From assembly GCA_035550515.1 (NCBI GenBank), contig DASZOZ010000062.1:1-64000 (forward strand): 64,000 nucleotides of DNA, in the 5' to 3' direction. The DNA comes from DATARH01 sp035550515 (GTDB taxonomy: Bacteria > Pseudomonadota > Alphaproteobacteria > ATCC43930 > CGMCC-115725). Under the pieces are notes generated by a model, which was given only the letters and a program-made list of their open reading frames with translations, made no database searches and had not been told where the DNA came from. Of the stretch, positions 35,339-44,602 are shown piece by piece; within the stretch, counting starts at the first letter, position 1; every line of letters starts with the position of its first letter. Position numbers and translations under genes: made by a program.

Positions 35339-35764
35339 TCAATCCCGGCGGTACGGATAGCAGCGGCCGCGTTCCAGCGTCACGCCGTAATGCTCGGCCA
35401 GCGCGCGGATCGCGTCGCCCTGCTCGGGATACGGATCGGCATTGCCGGGGCCGACGATGATCGGCCGGAAGCTGCGGTCGTCCTTGCCGCCGGGCGGCAG
35501 CATCGCGGTCGCCAGCGGCGTGCCGTCATCGGCACGCAGCGTGAGGAACAGCGGCATCTCGCGCTGGATATGCGCTTTCAGCCCGATTTCCTGCTCGAAA
35601 TAGACATTGGAGATCGGCTGGAAGCTTTGCGCCGCCTTTTCCTGCTCCTTGCGGAAATATTTCTCGACCGCGTGGCGCATCGTTTCGGATTCGCTCGCCG
35701 CTTCAGCCTCGGTCTCGATCCGAAACCAGGTTTTGCCGTCGGGAGCGTCGCAGACGTACTTCAT
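35339..35764 (-). CDS. Conserved hypothetical protein (141 aa)
   Basis: A soluble acidic protein of 141 residues starting MKYVCDAPDGKTWFRIETEAEA, with a central helix (HAVEKYFRKEQEKAAQSF) and a C-terminal segment rich in Gly/Pro. AGGAGG precedes the ATG at 35764, so translation is well supported. I do not recognise the family. It is followed by hpt on the same strand with a 52-bp gap, so it could be the first gene of a short operon. Confidence 0.7.
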   Translation of the reverse strand: MKYVCDAPDGKTWFRIETEAEAASESETMRHAVEKYFRKEQEKAAQSFQPISNVYFEQEIGLKAHIQREMPLFLTLRADDGTPLATAMLPPGGKDDRSFRPIIVGPGNADPYPEQGDAIRALAEHYGVTLERGRCYPYRRD

Positions 35765-36049
35765 GCTGCCTCCTGGGCAATTCGGCAGGCACCGGCTTGC
35801 GCAAGACGGGCTGCCGCCAACAGCAAAATCCGCTCGCGCCGCGCTGTCAACACCTCAGAACAACGCCAAGGATGATCGCCGTCAGTCGGAACTCGCCTCT
35901 CGTTTTCCGTCGCAAATTGCAGAAAGGGCGGCGGTCTGCGACCGGCTGTCTTTCCATAAGATATTGATTTTCAACGTTTCTTCTTCCCGGATCGAGCGTG
36001 GCACGGACGATGAACCCGGACTGGCAAACCGCCAACCAAGGAGCTCGCC

Positions 36050-36256
36050 GTGCCGTCAGCCCCGCTGCAAACACCCGCCCCGTTCGCCTCGCTTGTCCCC
36101 GAGCCCCTGCCGCGTCACCGCTGGCGTCTGGCGCAGCTGTTCACCGCGCCGTTTCACGATATCGACGACCGCGCCGCACGGCTTGCGGCGGCGGCGTTGC
36201 GCGAGCGTGAGGCGCGCGAGACGGCTATGTCCGGTGCGACCGAGCCGCGCGGTTAG
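36050..36256 (+). CDS. Possible small protein (68 aa), GTG start
   Basis: This 68-residue frame starts with GTG at 36050, with AAGGAG positioned 6-7 nt upstream, the main support for it. It is Ala/Arg-rich with a predicted amphipathic helix (AARLAAAALREREARE). Its last 32 bases overlap the 3' end of the convergent AI-2E gene. It was not recognised and could be a chance frame in GC-rich DNA. The 285 bp before it hold only a short relatively AT-rich stretch (about 35950-35985) that could contain its promoter. Confidence 0.4.
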   Translation: MPSAPLQTPAPFASLVPEPLPRHRWRLAQLFTAPFHDIDDRAARLAAAALREREARETAMSGATEPRG

Positions 36257-37361
36257 GCGCGCGGCGCTCCGCCCGCTGCCGGTGCGGAGCAGCCGCTCCC
36301 GACGATCCGGTCCAATCGCGCCACAGCGCGATCAGCGCGGCCATGATCGCCGGCCCGAGAAACAGGCCGATGATGCCGAAGGTTTCGAGCCCGCCGAGCA
36401 GCCCCATCAGCACCCACAGGAACGGCAGGCGCGCGGCGCCGCCGATCAATACCGGTCGCACGAAATGGTCGGCGACGAAGAGCACGATCATCCCGGCGAC
36501 AAAGATGACGATGCCGCCGATCGCCTTGCCGACTGACACCATGTAGATCGCCGCAATTGTGAAGATCACCGGTGCGCCGAACGGGATGACCGCGAGCACC
36601 CCGGTCAGCGCGCCGATCGAGGCCGGGTAGGGCAGGCCGACCGCGACATAGACGACGCCGAGCACGACGCCCTCGGCAAAACCGACCAGCACCAAGCCGG
36701 TCACGGTGCCGTGCACCGCATCGATCATGTGGTGGGCGATCACCTCGCCGCGCGCGCCGATCAAACGATTGCTCAGGCCGCGCAGCTGGCTGGCGAGGTT
36801 GCTGCCGTCGCGGAACAGGAAAAACAGCGTCAGCAAGGTAAACAGGAAGATCACCACCCGGTGGGCGATTTCGCCGCCATATTCGCGCGCCGACTCGGCG
36901 ATCATCCGCGGCGTCAGCCGGCCGAACAGCGCTTCGGCCATGATCGGGTCGGAGAGGTTGGTGTGCCACCAATCGGCGATCGACGGACCGACCACCGGCA
37001 GATCGGTGATCCACCCCGGCACGGCAAGCCCGCTGTGGCGAGCCGAGATCACCAGTCCGATAAAGAAATGGGTCTCGCGCGCGATCGCGATGCCGAGCAT
37101 CACCAGCGGAGCGACAAAGAGCACCGCAATCGCCGCCGTCAGCAGCAGCGGCGCCGCGATCCTCGCTTTGCCCTCGGGCAGTAGTTGCAGCAGGCGCTGA
37201 TAAAGCGGCCATAACGCAATCGCCAGCACCGCCGCCCAGGCCAGCGCGGGAAGAAAATCGTGCAGGATCCACAACCCGATGATCACAAAGCCGGCCGCCA
37301 GGACCAGACCCGCGCGAAATTGTGATGGTGGTTCCGGAGCGGTCCGGCCGGTGTCGCTCAA
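36225..37361 (-). CDS. AI-2E family (PF01594) membrane permease, copy 2
   Basis: A second PerM-like membrane protein of 378 residues, with paired N-terminal helices (GLVLAAGFVIIGLWILHDF), a central domain, VIFLFTLLTLFFLFRDG and the C-terminal bundle ending LGPAIMAALIALWRDW. The start appears to be a TTG at 37361, with GGAG nine bases upstream; an ATG further in would shorten the cytoplasmic head. It has a basic C-terminal tail. The paralogue at 26327-27469 shares the architecture but they are clearly diverged. Confidence 0.85.
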   Translation of the reverse strand: MSDTGRTAPEPPSQFRAGLVLAAGFVIIGLWILHDFLPALAWAAVLAIALWPLYQRLLQLLPEGKARIAAPLLLTAAIAVLFVAPLVMLGIAIARETHFFIGLVISARHSGLAVPGWITDLPVVGPSIADWWHTNLSDPIMAEALFGRLTPRMIAESAREYGGEIAHRVVIFLFTLLTLFFLFRDGSNLASQLRGLSNRLIGARGEVIAHHMIDAVHGTVTGLVLVGFAEGVVLGVVYVAVGLPYPASIGALTGVLAVIPFGAPVIFTIAAIYMVSVGKAIGGIVIFVAGMIVLFVADHFVRPVLIGGAARLPFLWVLMGLLGGLETFGIIGLFLGPAIMAALIALWRDWTGSSGAAAPHRQRAERRAPNRAARSHRT

Positions 37362-37569
37362 GGTGCGTTTCTCCTCACTCGCCGCAGTCTACCGGAGAGA
37401 ACGCGCGAGCGCACGCTGCGGCAGCGGCGTTCGGCCGCGGATCGCGCATTGTCGAAGCGGGGGCGGTCTTGCCCGGCGGCAAGCTGTGGAATACCTTATC
37501 GGACAGGCGAAGCGCAGGTTTTGGCGCGGGCGCCTGTCGCGCACCGACCATGCGGAGGGAGGTTAGAGG

Positions 37570-38073
37570 ATGGGCTACACGCTTGAGCAAATGTCACAGG
37601 ACATGCACCGCATCATCGCCGCCGATCCGGGGCCGAAAGGCCGCGAAAAGGTTTGCGAACTGGTGCGCAGGGCCTGTGCGGACGAGGAATTCGTGGCCAA
37701 GCATCTGCCGGAGGACGGCCCGGAGCGGAAAATCCTCTACGAGGACCCCGATTTCAAGTTCTGCATCCTCGCGCATGTCTACCACGGCGCCAAGGAGAGT
37801 GCGCCGCACGACCATGGCCCGACCTGGGCGATCTACGGCCAGGCGGTCGGCGAAACGGTCATGAGCGACTGGGACAAGCTTGCGCCAGCCAGCGAGCAGG
37901 AACCCGGCAAGGTGAAACTGCGCCGCGAATACACGCTGACCCCGGGCACGGCCTATGTGTACAACGAAGGCGACCTGCATTCGCCGCGCCGCGCCGGTGC
38001 AACCCGCCTGATCCGTATCGAGGGGCAAGATGTGACCAAGGTGCGCCGGTATGCCTATGAGCGCGTCGCGTAA
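37570..38073 (+). CDS. Cupin-fold protein (cysteine dioxygenase-like)
   Basis: A 167-residue single-domain cupin. The first metal motif appears as APHDHGPTWAIYGQAVGET (His80, His82, with Glu95 spaced as in the cupin 1 motif) and the second His is His137 in EGDLHSPRR. This resembles the thiol dioxygenase/COG5553 group, whose members bind Fe(II) and oxidise small thiols or acids, but the substrate is unclear. GGAGGGAGG lies before the ATG. A strong terminator follows within 30 bp. Confidence 0.8.
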   Translation: MGYTLEQMSQDMHRIIAADPGPKGREKVCELVRRACADEEFVAKHLPEDGPERKILYEDPDFKFCILAHVYHGAKESAPHDHGPTWAIYGQAVGETVMSDWDKLAPASEQEPGKVKLRREYTLTPGTAYVYNEGDLHSPRRAGATRLIRIEGQDVTKVRRYAYERVA

Positions 38074-38099
38074 GACTGCGCCGCGCCGGTAACCCGGAC

Positions 38100-38133
38100 A
38101 AAAGCCCGGCCTCCGCGAGGAGGCCGGGCTTTT
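38100..38133. terminator. Bidirectional Rho-independent terminator
   Basis: An 11-bp perfect stem (GCCCGGCCTCC with GGAGGCCGGGC) around a GCGA loop is flanked by four A on the left and four T on the right. It sits between the convergent cupin and OmpA-like genes and can serve both. Confidence 0.9.
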
Positions 38134-38236
38134 ACGTCTATCCGCAAACCGGACAAGAGAAATCGCGGGTGCCCCAGGGGGACGCCCGCGATCCACTGAA
38201 GGGGAACGCCGGCGGCGAGCGGTGCCGCCGTCGAGC

Positions 38237-38668
38237 TTAGCCTTCGACGATCGTAACGCGGCGGTTGCGCGGCTCGCGCACGCCGTCCGGCGTCGGCACC
38301 GAGTTGTCGTTCTCGCCGCGGCCAGCCACCGTCATCGCCTTCCAAGGCACGCCCATCCGGGCGAGGATGTGAGCGACGTTCCGCGCGCGGCGGACCGACA
38401 GGCGCTGGTTGTAGCGCGCAGAGCCCGAGCGGTCGGTGTAGCCGGTGACCTGGACGGTCGCGGCGCCACCAGCCCTGAACGTGTCCGCAGCCGCCTTGAG
38501 GATGGCCATGCCCTGCGGGCCAACCCACGACCGGTTCCACGCGAAGTAGACGGTGAAGACCTTAGCGGCCGGAGGCGGCGGTGGAGGCGGCGGTGGCGGG
38601 GCTGGCGCCACAACCGGCACGCACGCCGCCACGAGCAAAAGGGTGCAGAGGGCAAGGACACGCTTCAT
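38237..38668 (-). CDS. OmpA/Pal-like outer-membrane lipoprotein
   Basis: A lipoprotein of 143 residues. The signal ends at a lipobox with Cys16 (LLVAAC). Then comes a run of prolines (about 25-33) as a spacer and an OmpA C-terminal peptidoglycan-binding domain: VYFAWNRSWVG, VTGYTDRSGSARYNQRLSVRRA, VAGRGENDNSVPT, NRRVTIV. It anchors the outer membrane to peptidoglycan or acts as a Pal-like stabiliser. GGAGGA precedes the ATG at 38668. The proline tract is encoded by a GGC/GGA-rich low-complexity run on the plus strand. An AT-rich promoter lies just upstream. Confidence 0.9.
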   Translation of the reverse strand: MKRVLALCTLLLVAACVPVVAPAPPPPPPPPPPAAKVFTVYFAWNRSWVGPQGMAILKAAADTFRAGGAATVQVTGYTDRSGSARYNQRLSVRRARNVAHILARMGVPWKAMTVAGRGENDNSVPTPDGVREPRNRRVTIVEG

Positions 38669-38701
38669 CGGGTTCCTCCGACAGTTGAGCTTACGGACCA
38701 T

Positions 38702-38731
38702 ATAATAAATCACCCAATTATACTACCTCAA
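38702..38731 (-). promoter_or_regulatory. Putative sigma-70-type promoter of the OmpA-like lipoprotein gene
   Basis: The minus strand carries TTGAGG (38726-38731), an 18-bp gap and TATTAT (38702-38707) about 34 bp before the ATG. A perfect TATAAT (38717-38722) also lies in between. The stretch 38696-38740 is strikingly AT-rich for this genome, which fits a strong constitutive promoter. The exact -10 is a guess. Confidence 0.55.
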
Positions 38732-38832
38732 ACCGTTATAGGACGATTAACCCATTGTTTCGCACAGCGCAATGGTCGCGGAGCCGGCCATGACCGTCAA
38801 CCTGCGGCCGAACGCGTTCCGGTAGCGCGGTT

Positions 38833-40236
38833 TCAGATGGTGTTTGAGCGGGTGATGCCGGCAAACCAGTCAAATGAAGCCTTTGGCACGCGCGCCAAAG
38901 TGCTGCGGTCCAGCCGGGCGAGACCGAACGTCGCAGAGAAACCGTGCGCCCACTCCCAGTTATCGACTAGCGTCCAGATGAAATAGCCGTGGAGATTTAC
39001 CCCGGCCGCGATCGCGCGGTGCGCCGTCGCGATATGATCGCGCAGGTAGGAAATCCGCCGGCGGTCGTCGATATGCCCCCCGGCGTCGGCAGGCTCGGCG
39101 AAAAAAGCGCCGTTTTCCGTCACATACACCCGCGGGTTGCCATAATGGTCGCGCAGCTCGCCGAGAATGTCGGTGAGGCCGCTCGGGTCGATGCCCCAGG
39201 TCATCCCCGTGGTCTGCATCCCGGCCGGCAACGCGCCCCAATTGGTGCCGAGCAGGCCGTTGGGGTCGCTGCGCTGGTACATCGGCGCATAATAATTGAC
39301 GCCGAGGAAATCGACCGGCTGTCTGATCTGCTCGATATCGCCGGGGCGGATCAGCTTTTCGACGAGCGGCAGATAGGCGGCCGGATAGCTGCCGTGGAAC
39401 AGCGGGTCGAGATAGGCGCGGTTCCAGGCGGCATCCCACGTCTCGGCGGCGGCCTTGTCGGCCGGCAGGTTCTGCGCCGCGCGCACGGGTTGCAGGCTCA
39501 TGACGGTGCCGAGCGTGAAGCGGCTGCCGCCGGCCGCGCGCAAGGCGGCAAGTCCGCGGCCCTGTGCCAGGTTCTGGTGATGTCCGGCGGCCGCCATCGG
39601 CGCGCGCCCGCGCAGACCCGGCGCGTGCTCGCCGAGGCCGTGGCCCATGATCGCGTGCACCTGCGGCTCGTTGAACATCGCCCAGGTCTTGACCCGGTCG
39701 CCCAGCCGCCGCGCCATCAGCACGGCGTAATCGGCAAACCAGCCGGCGATGTCGCGGTTGCCCCAGCCGCCGCGATCCTGCAGGGCCTGCGGCAAATCCC
39801 AATGGAACAGGCAGACCCAGGGCTCGATCCGGGCCTTCAGCAGGGCATCGGTGACCCGGTCGTAATAGTCGAGCCCTCTCGCATCCGGCTGGCCGGTGCC
39901 TTCCGGCAGCACCCGCGGCCAGGATATCGAGTAGCGGTAGGCCTTGACCCCGAGCTTCGCCAGCAGCGCGACATCGTCGGGATAGCGGTGGTAGCTGTCG
40001 CAGGCGATTTCCGGCGTGGTGTGGTCGCCGATCGTGCCGTCGATGCGCGCGAAGCTGTCCCAGATGCTGTCGGCCTTGCGGTCGCCGCGCCCTTCGATCT
40101 GGCACGACGAGGTCGAGACGCCCCAGACAAACCCCGGCGGGAAACGCAGCGGCTCGGCCGCCGCCGGCGCTCCCCTGGCCCAGCCAGCGGCAAGCATGCC
40201 GGCCGCGCCGGTCTTCAGCAGCGTGCGGCGGTGCAC
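38833..40236 (-). CDS. Beta-glucosidase, glycoside hydrolase family 1, with Tat-like signal
   Basis: GH1 beta-glucosidase, 467 residues from a GTG at 40236. The leader VHRRTLLKTGAAGMLAAGWA carries a twin Arg followed by a hydrophobic core and a PAAA site, so export by Tat is likely. The catalytic pair is acid/base Glu190 in MFNEPQ and nucleophile Glu374 in VTENGAF, and GFVWGVSTSSCQIEG is the family N-terminal pattern. It cleaves beta-glucosides or related beta-glycosides. The start lies 13 bp after the SMP-30 gene stop, so the two are cotranscribed. GTG is preferred because upstream codons overlap that gene. Confidence 0.9.
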   Translation of the reverse strand: MHRRTLLKTGAAGMLAAGWARGAPAAAEPLRFPPGFVWGVSTSSCQIEGRGDRKADSIWDSFARIDGTIGDHTTPEIACDSYHRYPDDVALLAKLGVKAYRYSISWPRVLPEGTGQPDARGLDYYDRVTDALLKARIEPWVCLFHWDLPQALQDRGGWGNRDIAGWFADYAVLMARRLGDRVKTWAMFNEPQVHAIMGHGLGEHAPGLRGRAPMAAAGHHQNLAQGRGLAALRAAGGSRFTLGTVMSLQPVRAAQNLPADKAAAETWDAAWNRAYLDPLFHGSYPAAYLPLVEKLIRPGDIEQIRQPVDFLGVNYYAPMYQRSDPNGLLGTNWGALPAGMQTTGMTWGIDPSGLTDILGELRDHYGNPRVYVTENGAFFAEPADAGGHIDDRRRISYLRDHIATAHRAIAAGVNLHGYFIWTLVDNWEWAHGFSATFGLARLDRSTLARVPKASFDWFAGITRSNTI

Positions 40237-40249
40237 GGCGCGTGCCGGC

Positions 40250-41206
<957 letters not shown>

Positions 41207-41294
41207 CGCTGGGACCCCTGCTCGCTGTCGCGGAGCGCGAGCATGGTCCGTTTTGGCGATGGTCTCAAGGCCGCGGCGGAGGCCGCCGGCAACG

Positions 41295-41456
41295 TCAGAA
41301 ACTGCTCGCGATCTGCGAGAACAGTCCCGAGACGTCGGTGCCGATCGTGGCGATGGCGCTGAACGCGGCGATCGAAACAAAGAACGCGATCATGGCGTAT
41401 TCGACGGCGGTCGCGCCGCACCGATCGAGCCGTGGTCGCCGGAATGCGAAGCGCAT
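41295..41456 (-). CDS. Flp/Fap-type IVb pilin
   Basis: A small pilin of 53 residues. A short basic leader ends at Gly14, followed by ATAVEYAMIAFFVSIAAF, giving Glu at +5 and Tyr at +6 of the mature chain as in Flp pilins cleaved by TadV/CpaA. It would form the tad-type adhesive pilus. None of the tad/cpa assembly genes is in the window, so it is an isolated pilin gene or part of a dispersed set. The start ATG at 41456 gives the normal length. Confidence 0.87.
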   Translation of the reverse strand: MRFAFRRPRLDRCGATAVEYAMIAFFVSIAAFSAIATIGTDVSGLFSQIASSF

Positions 41457-41988
41457 GCCCACAAAAGCCCTACAACCTGACACAGCGATCGTAGGCCCGG
41501 AAACATTGACGATTCGTGAAACAGCGGCGCGAGGACGTTTCCCCCCAAGTCTGCTGCACCGTTTCCGCGATTGTCGTCCCCGTTTTTTCATGGACAATCA
41601 GCGCCCGGTCGGCTAGAGGGAGCACCGTTGCGTCAATCCCGGTTGTTTAATTTACGTTAAATCGTCGCGTCTTGTTCTACCGGCTGTGACGATTTGCACA
41701 ACAACATCGGGATTGACATTACGAGCTATTGGCCAGCATCAGAACCTTCATTCCTCTAGATTTTTCTTTGAGGGTTTTGTTGCGGCTGAATTGTTGCGAT
41801 TTGATCTTGATGAAGGTATTTATTTTGGCGTTTAAGGGCGAGTTCTAGGATGCATTAGCCGGCCGCGGTCGCGGATTGCGTCGACGGCGGTCGGCGTGGA
41901 ATCATCGCGCGGCGGGCCGTACAGGGGACGGCGGCGCTACCGGGGCGGCGCCCCGGGCGGCAACCGATATTGGGGGGACATCCACCGG
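41457..41988. other. 532-bp AT-rich non-coding interval before the glycan locus
   Basis: No supported gene lies here. From about 41640 to 41850 the base composition falls well below the surrounding GC level, with T-rich runs on the plus strand. The interval holds a 9-bp inverted pair, TCAATCCCG (41633-41641) and CGGGATTGA (41708-41716), a TTTAATTTACGTTAAA element (41646-41661) and a TTGACA at 41713-41718 that could be the -35 of a promoter for the plus-strand glycan genes, although no good -10 follows at 17 bp. It marks the boundary between housekeeping and accessory DNA. Confidence 0.5.
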
Positions 41989-42984
41989 ATGGCGCTGGGT
42001 GTGGACATTGTGACCGGGGGCGGGGGGTTCATCGGCAGCCACCTGGTCGACCGCTTGCTGGCCGATGGCCGGTCGGTGCGGGTGATCGACAATTTCAGCG
42101 TCGGCAATCCGCGGAACCTCGAACAGCACCGCGACAATCCGCGGCTGGAGGTCGTCACCTGCGACATCGGCGAGGAGCCGGTCGGGCCGTGGCTCGCCGG
42201 CGCGGAGCGGATTTTCCACCTTGCGGCGCGCGCCGACATCGTCCCGTCGGTGCAGAACCCGCACGTCTATTTCCGCGCCAATGTCGACGGCACCTATGCG
42301 GTGGTCGAGGCCGCCCGCGCCGCCGGCGTGCGGCGTTTCGTCTATGCCGCGTCGTCGTCGTGCTACGGCATCCCGGATGCGTATCCGACCCCCGAGGACG
42401 CGGCGATCCGGCCCGAATACCCCTATGCGCTGACCAAATATCTCGGCGAGCAGATCGTGCTGCACTGGGCACGCGTCTACAAACTGCCCGCGGTGTCGCT
42501 GCGCTTTTTCAATGTCTACGGTCCGCGCGCGCGGACCAGCGGCACCTATGGCGCGGTCTTTGGTGTGTTTCTTGCGCAATTGCTGGCGGGAAAGCCGCTG
42601 ACCATCGTCGGCGACGGGACGCAGACGCGGGACTTCACCTACGTCACCGATGTCGTATCGGCGATCATGGCCGCGGCCGAATCCGACGTGGTCGGCGATT
42701 TCTTCAACATCGGCAGCGGCGACACCTACAGCGTCAATCGCCTGGTCGAGCTGCTCGGTGCAAAGGAGACGGTGCACATTCCCAAGCGTCCGGGGGAACC
42801 CGATTGCACCTTTGCCGACGTCTCGAAGATCCGCCGCGAGCTTGGCTGGAAAGCCTCGGTCAGCTTCGAGAGGGGCGTCGGCCATATGCTGGAAAATCTC
42901 GACTATTGGCGCGACGCGCCGGTGTGGACGCCGGATCGCATCGCCGAGGCGACGGCGGACTGGTTCCGTCTGCTGTCGCGGTAA
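41989..42984 (+). CDS. NAD-dependent epimerase/dehydratase (extended SDR), UDP-sugar 4-epimerase type
   Basis: Extended SDR, 331 residues from the ATG at 41989. It shows GGGGFIGS at 10-17, the active-site pair in YPYALTKYLGE (Tyr146, Lys150), RFFNVYGPRARTSGTYG and TRDFTYVTDVV. This profile is nearest to UDP-GlcNAc/UDP-glucose 4-epimerases and related nucleotide-sugar enzymes of polysaccharide clusters. It opens a plus-strand unit with the kinase/nucleotidyltransferase (22 bp downstream) and a second SDR. The N-terminal 31 codons of the longest frame are dropped because they are low complexity. Confidence 0.88.
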   Translation: MALGVDIVTGGGGFIGSHLVDRLLADGRSVRVIDNFSVGNPRNLEQHRDNPRLEVVTCDIGEEPVGPWLAGAERIFHLAARADIVPSVQNPHVYFRANVDGTYAVVEAARAAGVRRFVYAASSSCYGIPDAYPTPEDAAIRPEYPYALTKYLGEQIVLHWARVYKLPAVSLRFFNVYGPRARTSGTYGAVFGVFLAQLLAGKPLTIVGDGTQTRDFTYVTDVVSAIMAAAESDVVGDFFNIGSGDTYSVNRLVELLGAKETVHIPKRPGEPDCTFADVSKIRRELGWKASVSFERGVGHMLENLDYWRDAPVWTPDRIAEATADWFRLLSR

Positions 42985-43006
42985 CGCGCCGGAGGGAAAA
43001 GCGCGC

Positions 43007-44548
43007 ATGCGGGAAGCTGGCAGTAAGATCAAGAGCCTTCAGGAAATCGACGCGGTCGCGGAGGCGGAGCGCGCCGCGGGACGCACGATCACGCTGTGCC
43101 ACGGCGTGTTCGATTTGCTGCATGTCGGCCATCTGCGGCATCTGCGGGTGGCGAGCGGGTTCGGCGACACGCTGATCGTCTCGATCACCGCCGATGAATT
43201 CGTGCAAAAAGGCCCCGGACGGCCGGTGTTCCAGTCGATGCTGCGGGCGGAGATGCTGGCCGCGCTCGAGCTGGTCGACTACGTGGTCGTGGTCTACGAT
43301 CCCAGCGCCGAGCCGATCCTGCACGCGGTCAAGCCGGACATCTACGCCAAGGGCGGCGACTATATCGACCCCGACCAGGACGTCACCGGCAAGATCGTGC
43401 GCGAGCGCGACATCGTCGAGCAGCATGGCGGCAAGCTGGTCTTCACCGAAGACATCACCTTCAGCTCGTCCAACCTGCTCAACCGTTTCTTCAACGTCTT
43501 CGAGCCCGAGGTCAAAGCCCATCTCCAGGAGCTGAAAAGCAAGGATGGCGAGCGCCGCATCGCCGCGCTGATCGACAAGATCAGGCCGCTCAGCGTGCTG
43601 CTGGTCGGCGACGCGATCATCGACCGCTACAGCTATGTCACGGCGATGGGCAAGTCGGCCAAGGAGCACATGATCGCGACCTTGCTGCAAAACAGCGAGA
43701 CCTTCGCCGGCGGCGTCTTCGCCACCGCCAACCATGTCGCGAGCTTCTGCCGCAAGGTCGATCTGCTGACCTGCCTCGGCGGGCCGGAAGAGGAGAATTT
43801 CGAGGAGTTGGTGCGCGCCAGCCTGCGCGCGAATATCGAGCTGATGCCGGTTCACCGGCACGGCTCGCCGACGACGCTGAAGACGCGGTTTGTCGAACCG
43901 ACCTATCTGCGCAAGCTGTTCGAGGTCTATTCGATGGACGATACGCCGCTCGCCGGCGACGAGCAGCGCCAGATCGACGAGCGGCTCGACTCCTGCATCC
44001 GCGACTACGACGTGGTGATCGTCAACGATTTCGGGCACGGGCTGATCGCCAACTCCACGATCGACATCCTGACCCGCAAGGCGCGCTTCCTGGCGATCAA
44101 CGCGCAGATCAACGCCGGCAACAACGGCTTCAACCTGATCACCAAATACGCTCGCGCCGATTACATCTGCCTCGACGTGCCGGAAGCGCGCATGGCGGTG
44201 CACGACAAGGTCAGCGCGGTCGAGACGGTGTGCGGCGAGTTGCTGCCGGCGGCGATCGATTGCCCCAACATCATCGTCACGCACGGCAAGCAGGGCTGCT
44301 TCGCGCATAAGCGCGGCTACAACGGCGTGTTCCACATCCCGGCACTGACCCAGCAGGTGGTGGATACGGTGGGGGCCGGGGACGCGTTTCTCGCGGTGAC
44401 CGCGCCGATGATCGCCGCCGGCGGCGAGATCGACCTTGTCGGCTTTGTCGGCAACATCGCGGGCGCGGTGAAGGTCGGGATTGTCGGCCATCGAAATTTC
44501 GTCGAAAAGAGCGTCCTGCAGAAATACGCCGCGACGCTTCTCAAATAG
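43007..44548 (+). CDS. Nucleotidyltransferase-PfkB kinase fusion (HldE-like, inverted domain order)
   Basis: A 513-residue bifunctional protein. Residues ~28-165 form a cytidylyltransferase-like domain with the HxGH motif in GVFDLLHVGHLRHL, GRPVFQSMLRAEML and DIYAKGGDYIDPDQ. Residues ~190-513 are a PfkB-family sugar kinase: LLVGDAIIDRYSYVT, AGGVFATANHVASF, KTRFVEPTYLRKLFE and the catalytic Asp in VDTVGAGDAF. In E. coli HldE the kinase is N-terminal and the adenylyltransferase C-terminal, so here the order is reversed. It probably phosphorylates a heptose-like or other sugar phosphate at C1 and activates it with a nucleotide. GGAGGG precedes the ATG at 43007. Confidence 0.85.
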   Translation: MREAGSKIKSLQEIDAVAEAERAAGRTITLCHGVFDLLHVGHLRHLRVASGFGDTLIVSITADEFVQKGPGRPVFQSMLRAEMLAALELVDYVVVVYDPSAEPILHAVKPDIYAKGGDYIDPDQDVTGKIVRERDIVEQHGGKLVFTEDITFSSSNLLNRFFNVFEPEVKAHLQELKSKDGERRIAALIDKIRPLSVLLVGDAIIDRYSYVTAMGKSAKEHMIATLLQNSETFAGGVFATANHVASFCRKVDLLTCLGGPEEENFEELVRASLRANIELMPVHRHGSPTTLKTRFVEPTYLRKLFEVYSMDDTPLAGDEQRQIDERLDSCIRDYDVVIVNDFGHGLIANSTIDILTRKARFLAINAQINAGNNGFNLITKYARADYICLDVPEARMAVHDKVSAVETVCGELLPAAIDCPNIIVTHGKQGCFAHKRGYNGVFHIPALTQQVVDTVGAGDAFLAVTAPMIAAGGEIDLVGFVGNIAGAVKVGIVGHRNFVEKSVLQKYAATLLK

Positions 44549-44602
44549 GCGGCGCGACGGCCTTGCCGGCGCAGCATGCATCACCACAGGAGCCAGTGTT
44601 TT

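Noticed and set aside
38571..38605. GGC/GGA-rich low-complexity run considered as a simple-sequence repeat
   Set aside because: It is explained as the codons for the proline spacer of the OmpA-like lipoprotein on the minus strand.
41646..41661. TTAA pair considered as a CtrA box
   Set aside because: The spacer is 6 bp instead of the 7 bp of the CtrA consensus, so it is kept only as a weak observation in the AT-rich interval.
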